Assembly: GCF_036030735.1 (NCBI RefSeq)
Contig: NZ_CP107928.1
Location: forward strand, 5,952,001-6,016,000
DNA from: Streptomyces sp. NBC_00425
Lineage (GTDB): Bacteria > Actinomycetota > Actinomycetes > Streptomycetales > Streptomycetaceae
DNA length: 64,000 nucleotides
Direction of reading: 5' to 3'
In this document: positions 7,882 to 15,811 of the stretch, in pieces
Position numbering within the stretch: the stretch's first letter is position 1
How the letters are laid out: each line of letters starts with the position of its first letter
Notes under the pieces: model-generated
The model's database searches: none
Seen by the model: only the letters and a program-made list of their open reading frames with translations
What the model was told of the DNA's origin: nothing
Program-made: the position numbers and the translations under genes

Positions 7882-9276
7882 ATGACAGCCCCGAGTACAG
7901 CCCCCGCACCGCCGTCCCCCGCCAAGAAGGGGAGCCGCTGGATCGAGGAGTGGGACCCCGAGAACGAGGCCTTCTGGAACGAGAAGGGCGAGAAGATCGC
8001 CCGCCGCAATCTCGTCTTCTCCGTCCTCTCCGAGCACATCGGGTTCTCGATCTGGACCATGTGGTCCGTGCTGGTGCTCTTCATGGGCCCGGAGTACGGC
8101 CTCACCCCCGCCGACAAGTTCCTGCTGACGTCGATGGTGACGCTGGTCGGAGCGGTGGTGCGGGTGCCGTACACCTTCGCCGTCGCGATCTTCGGCGGCC
8201 GGAACTGGACGATCATCTCCGCCGGCCTGCTGCTGATCCCCACCGTCGCCGCCTTCACGGTGATGGAGCCGGGGACCTCCTTCGACACCTTCCTGCTGGT
8301 CGGCCTGATCGCGGGCATCGGCGGCGGCAACTTCGCCTCCTCCATGACCAACATCAACGCCTTCTTCCCGCTCCGCAAGAAGGGCTGGGCGCTCGGGCTC
8401 AACGCCGGCGGCGGCAACATCGGCGTGCCGGTCCTCCAGCTGATCGGCCTCGCCGTCATCGGCGCGAGCGGCGGCCCGCGCGTGCTGCTCGGGATCTACA
8501 TCCCGCTGATCGTGATCGCCGCGACCCTGGCCGCGCTGTTCATGGACAACCTGGCGTCCGTGAAGAACGACACCGGCGCCGCGATCGACTCCGCGAAGGA
8601 CGCCCACACCTGGATCATGTCCTTCCTGTACGTCGGCACGTTCGGGTCGTTCATCGGCTACAGCTTCGCCTTCGGGCAGGTCCTGACGAACCAGTTCGGC
8701 CGGACGCCCCTCCAGGCGGCCTACCTCACCTTCATCGGCCCGCTGCTCGGCTCGCTGATCCGCCCGGTCGGCGGCTGGCTGGCCGACAAGTACGGCGGCG
8801 CGAGGATCACGCTCTACAACTACGTCGGGATGGCCGCCGCGACCGGCGTCCTGGTCTTCGCCAGCATGGAGAAGTCGCTCGGACTCTTCGTCACCGCCTT
8901 CGTGGTGCTGTTCGTGCTCAGCGGCCTCGGCAACGGCTCGACGTACAAGATGATCCCGGGCATCTTCCAGGCCAAGGCCGTCGCGAAGGGCCTGGAGGGC
9001 GAGGCCGCGGCCGCCTACGGCCGGCGTCTGTCCGGCGCCTCCATGGGTCTGATCGGTGCGGTCGGCGCGCTCGGCGGTGTCGGCATCAACCTCGCCTTCC
9101 GGCAGTCGTTCCTCTCCTACGGCTCCGGCACCGGCGCCTTCGTCGCCTTCCTCGCCTTCTACGCGGCCTGCTTCGCGGTCACCTGGGCCGTATACCTTCG
9201 CCGTCCGGCCGGCCGGGTGACCGCCACCGGCTCGGCATCCGAGGCGAAGCCGCAGCTCAGTTACGCCGAGGTGTGA
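7882..9276 (+). CDS. narK: NarK-type nitrate/nitrite MFS transporter
   Basis: The 464-aa protein is a 12-helix major facilitator of the nitrate/nitrite porter group. It has the family signatures GIGGGNFASSMTNINAFFP and, later, SGLGNGSTYKMIPGIF, plus GGWLADKYGG between helices. It probably imports nitrate and/or exports nitrite. ATG 7882 has GGAGG five bases upstream. The HemD-fused regulator NnaR follows about 100 bp downstream, the conserved Streptomyces pairing. The candidate GlnR box upstream suggests control by nitrogen status. Confidence 0.93.
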   Translation: MTAPSTAPAPPSPAKKGSRWIEEWDPENEAFWNEKGEKIARRNLVFSVLSEHIGFSIWTMWSVLVLFMGPEYGLTPADKFLLTSMVTLVGAVVRVPYTFAVAIFGGRNWTIISAGLLLIPTVAAFTVMEPGTSFDTFLLVGLIAGIGGGNFASSMTNINAFFPLRKKGWALGLNAGGGNIGVPVLQLIGLAVIGASGGPRVLLGIYIPLIVIAATLAALFMDNLASVKNDTGAAIDSAKDAHTWIMSFLYVGTFGSFIGYSFAFGQVLTNQFGRTPLQAAYLTFIGPLLGSLIRPVGGWLADKYGGARITLYNYVGMAAATGVLVFASMEKSLGLFVTAFVVLFVLSGLGNGSTYKMIPGIFQAKAVAKGLEGEAAAAYGRRLSGASMGLIGAVGALGGVGINLAFRQSFLSYGSGTGAFVAFLAFYAACFAVTWAVYLRRPAGRVTATGSASEAKPQLSYAEV

Positions 9277-9304
9277 CGTAACACGGGCGACATGAAGCCG
9301 AACC

Positions 9305-9332
9305 GAGCCTGTCACGCACCGTTGACAGGCTC
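9305..9332. terminator. 10-bp perfect inverted repeat between narK and nnaR
   Basis: GAGCCTGTCA (9305-9314) and TGACAGGCTC (9323-9332) are perfect complements around an 8-nt loop, 29 bp after the narK stop. There is no T-run, as in many Streptomyces terminators. Because it also lies 45 bp upstream of nnaR, it could instead be an operator. Confidence 0.5.
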
Positions 9333-9376
9333 GTCGGCATGTAGGTCAAACGCGACGTGACTGCGGGACGAGAGCT

Positions 9377-10552
9377 ATGCACCAGGAACAGCAACAACCG
9401 GCCACCGTCCAACGGGGCGCCGTCGAACACGGGCCTCTCGCGGGCTTCACCGTGGGCGTGACGGCCGCGCGCCGGGCCGAAGAGCTCGGCGCGCTGCTCC
9501 AGCGGCGCGGGGCGGTGGTGCTGCACGCGCCCGCCCTGCGGATCGTGCCGCTCGCCGACGACGGCGAGCTGCTCGCCGCCACCAAGGAGCTCATCGACCA
9601 GGCGCCCGACGTCGTGGTCGCCACCACCGCCATCGGCTTTCGCGGCTGGGTCGAGGCCGCCGACGGCTGGGGGCTCGGCGAGCAGTTGCTCGCCCGGCTG
9701 GGCGGGGTGGAGCTGCTCGCCCGCGGCCCCAAGGTGAAGGGCGCCGTGCGGGCCGCCGGGCTGACGGAGGCGTGGTCGCCGTCCAGCGAGTCCATGGCAG
9801 AGGTGCTCGACCGGCTCCTGGAGGAGGGCGTCGAGGGGCGCCGGGTCGCCGTCCAGCTGCACGGCGAACCGCTGCCCGGGTTCGTGGAGTCGCTGCGGGT
9901 GGCGGGCGCCGAGGTGGTGGGGGTGCCCGTCTACCGGTGGATGCCGCCGGAGGACATCTCGCCGCTCGACCGGCTCATCGACGCCGCCGTCGCGCGCGGG
10001 CTGGACGCGATCACCTTCACCAGCGCGCCCGCGGCCGTCTCGCTGTTCTCGCGGGCGGAGGAGCGCGGGCTGCTGTCCGAGCTGCTCGCCGCCCTGCACC
10101 ACGACGTGGTGCCGGCCTGCGTCGGCCCCGTCACCGCGCTGCCGCTGCAGGCGCGCGGCGTGGACACCGTCCAGCCGGAGCGGTTCCGGCTCGGGCCGCT
10201 GGTGCAGCTGCTGTGCCAGGAGTTGCCGAGCCGGGCCCGGGCGCTGCCGCTCGCCGGTCACCGGGTGGAGATCCGGGGTCATGCGGTGCTGGTGGACGGG
10301 GCGTTGCGGCCGGTGCCGCCGGCCGGGATGTCGCTGCTGAGGGCGCTGTCGCGGCGGCCGGGCTGGGTCGTGCCGCGGTCCGATCTGCTGCGGGCACTGC
10401 CCGGGGCCGGACGGGACGAACACGCCGTCGAGACGGCGATGGCCCGGCTGCGGACGGCTCTCGGCGCGCCCAAGCTGATCCAGACCGTGGTGAAGCGCGG
10501 GTACCGGCTGGCGCTCGATCCGGCCGCGGACGCCAAGTACGCGGACGTCTGA
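9377..10552 (+). CDS. nnaR: NnaR: HemD-like domain fused to winged-helix DNA-binding domain
   Basis: The 391-aa protein has an N-terminal uroporphyrinogen-III-synthase-like domain (about 20-265: FTVGVTAARRAEELGALL, later GLDAITFTSAPAAVSLF). A C-terminal OmpR/PhoB-type winged helix follows (about 294-384, ending KLIQTVVKRGYRLAL). This architecture beside narK matches Streptomyces NnaR, a regulator of nitrate/nitrite assimilation that works with GlnR. It has no phosphoacceptor receiver domain. The HemD part may sense a tetrapyrrole-like ligand or be purely structural (inference). Confidence 0.9.
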   Translation: MHQEQQQPATVQRGAVEHGPLAGFTVGVTAARRAEELGALLQRRGAVVLHAPALRIVPLADDGELLAATKELIDQAPDVVVATTAIGFRGWVEAADGWGLGEQLLARLGGVELLARGPKVKGAVRAAGLTEAWSPSSESMAEVLDRLLEEGVEGRRVAVQLHGEPLPGFVESLRVAGAEVVGVPVYRWMPPEDISPLDRLIDAAVARGLDAITFTSAPAAVSLFSRAEERGLLSELLAALHHDVVPACVGPVTALPLQARGVDTVQPERFRLGPLVQLLCQELPSRARALPLAGHRVEIRGHAVLVDGALRPVPPAGMSLLRALSRRPGWVVPRSDLLRALPGAGRDEHAVETAMARLRTALGAPKLIQTVVKRGYRLALDPAADAKYADV

Positions 10553-10564
10553 GCGGTTTGCCCG

Positions 10565-10589
10565 CCCCGGGGCCGCGACTGCCCCGGGG
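10565..10589. terminator. GC hairpin after nnaR (weak terminator candidate)
   Basis: CCCCGGGG occurs at 10565-10572 and 10582-10589 with a 9-nt gap, so the two copies can pair. There is no T-run. It lies 12 bp after the nnaR stop. Confidence 0.35.
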
Positions 10590-10678
10590 AGTGGCCGCGG
10601 ACGGGCTGGTTATCGGCTTCCCGCGCTGGCACTGTGAGGGGAAGGGTTCTTCCGGGAGAACGCCCAAGGCGGTGGCGC

Positions 10679-11275
10679 ATGGCACTGGGGACGGTCACGG
10701 ACTTCCACGAGCTGCGGTTCGACGCCGGGCGGTGTTGTCTCGACCTGCTGGCGACCAGTCACCCCCAGGAACATCTCGACGGCGTCGCGCCGTTGTGCGC
10801 GTGGATCCGCGGCTGCGGACTCGTCCCGCCGGGCACCCCGCTGACCCACGCCGACCCCTCGTGGCCGCCCGCCTTCCGGGAACTGCGGCGCAATGTAGGA
10901 CAGTTGGTGCACGGGTGGCTCGCCCACACCTCCGCCGCCCCCCACGATCTCGCGCTGGCCCGGGTCAACGACGCCGCCCGGATCGCGCCGCCCGTCCCTC
11001 GCGCGGTGCGCGGCGAGGACGGCGCGCTGGTGCGCGAGTTGGAACGGCCGCCGGGCTGCGCCGCGCTGCTCGCCGCGGTCGCCCTGGACGCGGTGGAACT
11101 GCTCACCGATCCGGTCGCCCGGGGCGGGCTGCGGCAGTGCGCGGGGGACAACTGCCCGATCGTGTACGTCGACACCTCCCGGGGCCGGCGCCGGCGCTGG
11201 TGTTCCAGCGAGGTCTGCGGAAACCGGGAACGGGTCGCGCGGCACCGCCGACGCGCCGCGCTCGCGCGCGCCTGA
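10679..11275 (+). CDS. CGNR zinc-finger protein (ABATE domain)
   Basis: The 198-aa protein has an N-terminal ABATE-type domain starting near FDAGRCCLDLLAT. The C-terminal CGNR zinc finger has Cys residues in RQCAGDNCPIVYVDTS and WCSSEVCGNRERVARHRRR. Members are thought to be stress-related transcriptional regulators, but no target is known. ATG 10679 was chosen because the protein start aligns with the family; an upstream in-frame start at 10634 would add 15 unconserved residues. Confidence 0.88.
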   Translation: MALGTVTDFHELRFDAGRCCLDLLATSHPQEHLDGVAPLCAWIRGCGLVPPGTPLTHADPSWPPAFRELRRNVGQLVHGWLAHTSAAPHDLALARVNDAARIAPPVPRAVRGEDGALVRELERPPGCAALLAAVALDAVELLTDPVARGGLRQCAGDNCPIVYVDTSRGRRRRWCSSEVCGNRERVARHRRRAALARA

Positions 11276-11605
11276 GTCCCCGTCGGGCGCCCTTCCGGGC
11301 CGCACTCCGGGTGACCGTCCGCCAACTGCCCTGTCGGGTATGCGGCTTTCGTGGACCCGCGGCCTGGCCGTTGTCGAAGTGATTTCGATTACACACCGTT
11401 TACCCCCGGCGGTCGGCGGGCAGTCGGCGCGATCTTGTCGGTGTGGCGGATTTGTAAAGAAAAGACGGTGGGAATGTGCCGCCATGTCCCCCTCGTCATG
11501 ACACCCGGAAGAAAAGTGTCCCCGCGGTTTGAACGCTCAACACCCCCCCTGCGTACCCGTCGTCGAGCGACCGAACGGGGGATCCCCCGGACACCGGAGG
11601 TGGGC
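11276..11605. other. 330-bp gap upstream of the ECF sigma gene
   Basis: The stretch contains AT-richer patches near 11380-11400 and 11445-11465 (TTTGTAAAGAAAAG) that probably hold the sigma-gene promoter. I could not assign a confident -35/-10 pair, and no gene is supported. Confidence 0.35.
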
Positions 11606-12181
11606 GTGCGCAAAGATGCGGCCGTGGCCAATGAACGTGGATCGAGGGCCCGACATCGCATGTCCCAGCCCTCGGAACCTGACGAGGAGCTGATGCGTGC
11701 TCTGTATCGGGAGCATGCCGGACCCCTGCTTGCGTATGTCCTGCGCCTGGTTGCCGGAGATCGGCAGCGTGCCGAGGACGTCGTGCAGGAGACGCTCATC
11801 CGTGCCTGGAAGAACGCCGGTCAGCTCAATCGGGCGACCGGATCGGTACGCCCCTGGCTGGTGACGGTCGCACGTCGCATCGTCATCGACGGCCACCGCA
11901 GCCGGCAGGCCCGGCCGCAGGAGGTCGACCCGTCGCCGCTGGAGGTCATTCCTGCGGAGGACGAGATCGACAAGGCGCTGTGGCTGATGACGCTGTCCGA
12001 CGCGCTCGACGACCTGACCCCGGCCCACCGGGAGGTGCTCGTCGAGACGTACTTCAAGGGGCGTACCGTCAACGAGGCGGCCGAGACGCTCGGCATACCC
12101 AGCGGCACCGTGCGCTCAAGGGTGTTCTACGCCCTGCGATCGATGAAGCTGGCTCTGGAGGAGCGGGGGGTGACGGCGTGA
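11606..12181 (+). CDS. ECF-type RNA polymerase sigma factor
   Basis: The 191-aa protein has region 2 (LMRALYREHAGPLLAYVLRLVAG..AEDVVQETLIRAWKN) and region 4 (LTPAHREVLVETYFKGRTVNEAAETLGIPSGTVRSRVFYAL), with no region 1 or 3, so it belongs to the ECF group. GTG 11606 has GGAGG five bases upstream; ATG 11660 would give a shorter form starting at MSQPSEP. Its stop overlaps the start of the anti-sigma gene (TGATG), so the two are co-translated. The inducing signal is unknown. Confidence 0.95.
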   Translation: MRKDAAVANERGSRARHRMSQPSEPDEELMRALYREHAGPLLAYVLRLVAGDRQRAEDVVQETLIRAWKNAGQLNRATGSVRPWLVTVARRIVIDGHRSRQARPQEVDPSPLEVIPAEDEIDKALWLMTLSDALDDLTPAHREVLVETYFKGRTVNEAAETLGIPSGTVRSRVFYALRSMKLALEERGVTA

Positions 12182-13014
12182 TGAGCATTTACGGGGGGTT
12201 CGGAGCAGGTGGGCCGGGTATGTCTGGCCCCATGCAGGGATCTGTGGGATCTCCGAGCCCGAGCGAACACGAGACCGTCGGCGCCTACGCCCTCGGCATC
12301 CTCGACGACGCCGAGGCGACCGCCTTCGAAGCCCATCTCGCCGGCTGCGAATGGTGCGCCCAGCAGCTCGACGAGCTCGCCGGGATGGAGCCGATGCTGG
12401 CCGCGCTCGCGGACCTGCCGGGTTCCGGCACCCCGGCGATCGGCGACTCCCTGTCCGCCCGCCCCAGCCCGCGTCTCGCCGAGCGGCTGGTCGACGAGAT
12501 CTCCGAGCGTCGCGCGCTCAAGCGCCGCCGCTCCTTCTTCCTGGTGGCGGCCGCGGCCGCGCTGATCATCGGCGGCCCCCTCACGGTGCTGGCCGCGACC
12601 GGCGGCGACGGCGGGAGCAAGGGCGTCCAGGCGGGCTCCACCAAGTCCGCGAACGCCGCCAAGGACGCCTTCGACACGCTCGCCCAGCGGGTCTCCGCGA
12701 CCGACTCCGCCACCAAGGTCTCCGCGACCGTCGCCATGGGCGAGAAGGCGTGGGGCACGGAGATCGGCGTCGAGCTCAAGAACGTCAAGGGCCCGGAGAA
12801 GTGCTCGCTGATCGCCGTCGGCAAGAACGGCGAGCGTGAGACGGTCTCCTCCTGGTCGGTGCCGGACTGGGGCTACGGCCTCCCCGACGCCAAGACCGAA
12901 CAGGCCAAGAACCCGCTCTACGTATCCGGCGGCGCAGCCTTCAAGACCAACGAGATCGACCACTTCGAGGTCATGACCTTCGACGGCAAGAAGCTCGTCC
13001 AGGTCGACGCGTAG
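12181..13014 (+). CDS. Zinc-binding anti-sigma factor (RskA-like)
   Basis: The 277-aa protein carries a cytoplasmic zinc anti-sigma motif HLAGCEWC (HxxxCxxC), followed by one membrane helix (SFFLVAAAAALIIGGPLTVLA). The extracytoplasmic domain has RskA-like character. It should bind and hold the ECF sigma factor encoded immediately upstream, releasing it when the outer domain is cleaved or altered. ATG 12181 overlaps the sigma stop by one base. Confidence 0.93.
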   Translation: MSIYGGFGAGGPGMSGPMQGSVGSPSPSEHETVGAYALGILDDAEATAFEAHLAGCEWCAQQLDELAGMEPMLAALADLPGSGTPAIGDSLSARPSPRLAERLVDEISERRALKRRRSFFLVAAAAALIIGGPLTVLAATGGDGGSKGVQAGSTKSANAAKDAFDTLAQRVSATDSATKVSATVAMGEKAWGTEIGVELKNVKGPEKCSLIAVGKNGERETVSSWSVPDWGYGLPDAKTEQAKNPLYVSGGAAFKTNEIDHFEVMTFDGKKLVQVDA

Positions 13015-13083
13015 TCGCGCATGGCTTCGCGGGCCCCCTTCGCGTACGGTTGACGGCTGCCCAGCACGTCAGAAGGGGGCCCG

Positions 13084-15480
13084 GTGGCCGCTCAGGCACA
13101 GCAGGAGACCGTGGTCGGATCGGTCGACGAAGCCGCGCAGGATTCCATGGGGGATTCGGTGCGGGACCGAGAGATCAGCGTCGAACAGGTACACCTCGAC
13201 CGGGTGTACCGCCGCCTCGAGGAGAAGATCCACGAGGCCGAGTTCCTCATGAACGACGCGGCCCAGCGCGGCCAGGTCGGCACGCCCGGCGCCCTCGCCG
13301 AACGGGACGCCCAGGTCTTCCGGGCCGGCGTCCACCTCAACCGGCTCAACAACGAGTTCGAGGACTTCCTGTTCGGGCGGATCGACCTGTTGCTCGGCAA
13401 GGACGGCAAGAAGGGCCCGGACGGCGCCTACACCGCCGTCGAGCCCGCCGAGGGCGCCGTCCGCCCCGACAACACGGCCGACATCGCCGAGACGCTGCAC
13501 ATCGGCCGGATCGGCGTCCTCGACTCCGAGTACGCGCCGCTGGTCATCGACTGGCGGGCGCCCGCGGCCGCCCCGTTCTACCGCTCCACCCCCGTCGACC
13601 CGGGGCGCGTCGTGCGCCGCCGGGTCATCCGCTCCAAGGGACGGCGCGTCCTCGGCGTCGAGGACGACCTGATGCGTCCCGAGTTGAGAGCGACCCTGGA
13701 CGGCGGCGAACTGCCCGTCATCGGCGACGGCGCCCTCATGGCCGCCCTCGGCCAGGCCCGCAGCCACACCATGCGCGACATCGTCGCCTCCATCCAGGCC
13801 GAGCAGGACCTCGTCATCCGCGCGCCCGCCGCCTCCGTCACGTACGTCGAGGGCGGGCCGGGCACCGGGAAGACCGCCGTCGCGCTGCACCGGGCCGCCT
13901 ATCTGCTCTACCAGGACCGGCGTCGCTACTCCGGCGGCATCCTGATCGTCTCGCCCACGCCCCTGCTGGTGGCCTACACCGAGGGCGTGCTCCCCTCCCT
14001 CGGCGAGGAGGGCCAGGTCGCCATCCGCGCCATCGGCTCCCTCGTCGACGGCGCCGAGGCCACCCTGTACGACTCCCCGGCGGTGGCCCGGGCCAAGGGG
14101 TCGTACAGGATGCTGAAGGTGCTGCGCAAAGCCGCCCGCGGCGCACTGGAGAACGGCGCCGACGGCGGCCGGGGCGCGACCCGGGCGACGCAGCTCGGCT
14201 TCGACGAGCCCGACGAGGCTCCCGCGCCCGTGGGCACGCCCAGCCGCCTGCGCGTCGTCGCGTTCGGCCGCCGGCTGGAGCTGGAGGCCTCCGACCTGCA
14301 GCGCGTCCGGCACAACGCGCTCAGCGGCACCGCCCCGGTGAACCTCCTGCGCCCCCGCGCCCGCAAGCTGCTCCTGGACGCCCTGTGGGAGCGCTCCGGC
14401 GCGTCCGGCCGGCACAGCGACCCGGAGCTCGCCGCCGAGCTGCGCTCCTCCTTCGACGAGGACGTGAGCGCCGAGGACGCCTTCATCGCCTTCCTCGACG
14501 CCTGGTGGCCCGAGCTCACCCCGCAGGCCGTCCTGCGGGGCATGGCCGACGAACGGCGGCTGGGCCGCTGGGCCCGCCGCATCCTCAACCCCGGCGAGGT
14601 CCGCAAGGTCGCCCGCTCCCTCAAGCGCGACGGGCTCTCCGTGCACGACATCGCCATGCTCGACGAGCTCCAGGCGATCCTCGGCGCCCCGGCCCGCCCG
14701 CGCAAGAGACGCGAGCTGGACCCGCTGGACCAGCTCAGCGGTCTCGAGGAGCTGATGCCGGTGCGCGAGGAGACGCAGCGCGAGCGCGCCGAGCGGCTCG
14801 CGCAGGAGCGCACCGAGTACGCGCACGTCATCGTCGACGAGGCGCAGGACCTCACCCCGATGCAGTGGCGCATGGTCGGCCGCCGCGGCCGGCACGCCAC
14901 CTGGACCGTCGTCGGCGATCCGGCCCAGTCCTCCTGGTCCGACCCCGACGAGGCCGCCGAGGCCCGCGACGAGGCCCTCGGCTCCCGCCCCCGCCGCCGC
15001 TTCCAGCTGACGGTGAACTACCGCAACCCGGCCGAGATCGCCGAGCTGGCCGCCCGGGTGCTGGCCCTCGCCATGCCGGGCGCGGAGTCCCCGTCGGCGG
15101 TCAGGTCGACGGGTGTCGTGCCCCGCTTCACGGCCGCCCGCGGCTCCCTGGCGCCGACGGTGCGCGCGGAGGCCGAGCGGCTCCTCGAGCGCGTGGACGG
15201 CACCGTCGGCGTCGTCGTCGCCATGAACCGCCGTGAGGAGGCCAGGCGCTGGCTGGCCGGTCTCGGGGACCGTGTGGTGGCGCTCGGCAGCCTGGAGGCC
15301 AAGGGCCTGGAGTACGACGCCACGGTCGTCGTCTCGCCGGCGGAGATCGCCGACGAGTCGCCGGCCGGCCTGCGGGTGCTGTACGTCGCCCTCACCCGGG
15401 CGACGCAGCAGCTCACGGTGGTGTCCGGGGAGCGGGACGAGCCGGACGGGCACGGGGTGCCGGACCTTCTGCGGGACTGA
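13084..15480 (+). CDS. HelD-family RNA polymerase recycling ATPase (UvrD-like)
   Basis: The 798-aa protein starts with a long charged antiparallel-coil region (VHLDRVYRRLEEKIHEAEFL). It has a UvrD/Rep-type motor: Walker A GGPGTGKT (about 257-264), VIVDEAQD (about 584), GDPAQSSW and a C-terminal YVALTRATQQLTVV motif. HelD proteins push into the RNA polymerase channels and strip stalled polymerase from nucleic acid; the actinobacterial paralogue HelR also protects against rifamycins. I cannot tell which paralogue this is. No rifamycin-associated inverted repeat was seen upstream. GTG 13084 follows AGAAGGGGG. Confidence 0.88.
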   Translation: MAAQAQQETVVGSVDEAAQDSMGDSVRDREISVEQVHLDRVYRRLEEKIHEAEFLMNDAAQRGQVGTPGALAERDAQVFRAGVHLNRLNNEFEDFLFGRIDLLLGKDGKKGPDGAYTAVEPAEGAVRPDNTADIAETLHIGRIGVLDSEYAPLVIDWRAPAAAPFYRSTPVDPGRVVRRRVIRSKGRRVLGVEDDLMRPELRATLDGGELPVIGDGALMAALGQARSHTMRDIVASIQAEQDLVIRAPAASVTYVEGGPGTGKTAVALHRAAYLLYQDRRRYSGGILIVSPTPLLVAYTEGVLPSLGEEGQVAIRAIGSLVDGAEATLYDSPAVARAKGSYRMLKVLRKAARGALENGADGGRGATRATQLGFDEPDEAPAPVGTPSRLRVVAFGRRLELEASDLQRVRHNALSGTAPVNLLRPRARKLLLDALWERSGASGRHSDPELAAELRSSFDEDVSAEDAFIAFLDAWWPELTPQAVLRGMADERRLGRWARRILNPGEVRKVARSLKRDGLSVHDIAMLDELQAILGAPARPRKRRELDPLDQLSGLEELMPVREETQRERAERLAQERTEYAHVIVDEAQDLTPMQWRMVGRRGRHATWTVVGDPAQSSWSDPDEAAEARDEALGSRPRRRFQLTVNYRNPAEIAELAARVLALAMPGAESPSAVRSTGVVPRFTAARGSLAPTVRAEAERLLERVDGTVGVVVAMNRREEARRWLAGLGDRVVALGSLEAKGLEYDATVVVSPAEIADESPAGLRVLYVALTRATQQLTVVSGERDEPDGHGVPDLLRD

Positions 15481-15527
15481 TCGAGGTGAACTGCCCGCAC
15501 GGGAATGGCGTTCGGGCATCCGTTTGT

Positions 15528-15533
15528 TAGCCT
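15528..15533 (+). promoter_or_regulatory. Candidate -10 box for the small RNA
   Basis: TAGCCT fits the Streptomyces TAnnnT -10 pattern. It predicts a start at about 15540, exactly where the long-range RNA stem begins. No good -35 was found, which is common for weak or alternative-sigma promoters. Confidence 0.4.
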
Positions 15534-15539
15534 GGTCGT

Positions 15540-15675
15540 GACACCGGCTCGATCCAAGCCCCCGGGCCCAACCTTCGTCGCTACGAGCGACCACTTGCCG
15601 CGAGGCGAGCATGGCGGGTCGGTGTCATGAACGAGGGGAGAGGCCCGCATCACCTGTGATGCGGGCCTCTTTCCT
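15540..15675 (+). ncRNA. Candidate structured small RNA between helD-type gene and malic enzyme
   Basis: A closing stem joins 15537-15546 to 15620-15629 (10 bp with one GU; GACACCG with CGGTGTC at its core). Inside are a 6-bp hairpin with loop ACG (15577-15591) and a 6-bp hairpin with a GCGA tetraloop (15594-15609). A strong terminator follows at 15639. A -10-like box just upstream predicts a start at the first stem base, so the unit looks like a complete transcript of about 136 nt. No coding potential is evident. A leader or attenuator of the malic enzyme gene is the alternative. Confidence 0.5.
15639..15675 (+). terminator. Strong intrinsic terminator
   Basis: AGAGGCCCGCATCA (15639-15652) pairs perfectly with TGATGCGGGCCTCT (15657-15670) over a CCTG loop, followed by TT and a C/T-rich tail. 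It ends either the HelD transcript or the candidate small RNA. Confidence 0.85.
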
Positions 15676-15811
15676 GTGCCGGGCCGGGCCGCGTCCACCC
15701 GTTACGTCGAGAACAAAACGATCGCAATTCGGGGCGGCTTTCACGTACTCGTCGGTAGGTGCGACGATCGGACCGCAATCCCGCGACCCAGCAGTGCAGA
15801 GGAAGTCGGCC

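Noticed and set aside
13015..13083. Rifamycin-associated element before the HelD-type gene
   Set aside because: No long perfect inverted repeat of the kind reported upstream of rifamycin-inducible helR genes is seen.
13069..15612. 847-codon minus-strand frame opposite the HelD-type gene
   Set aside because: It is antisense to a gene with full motor motifs; its composition is repetitive Gly/Val/Asp/Arg and shows no domain.
15676..15811. Riboswitch directly before malic enzyme
   Set aside because: No known riboswitch core was recognised here, and the structured segment ends in a terminator before this region; kept instead as a candidate sRNA.
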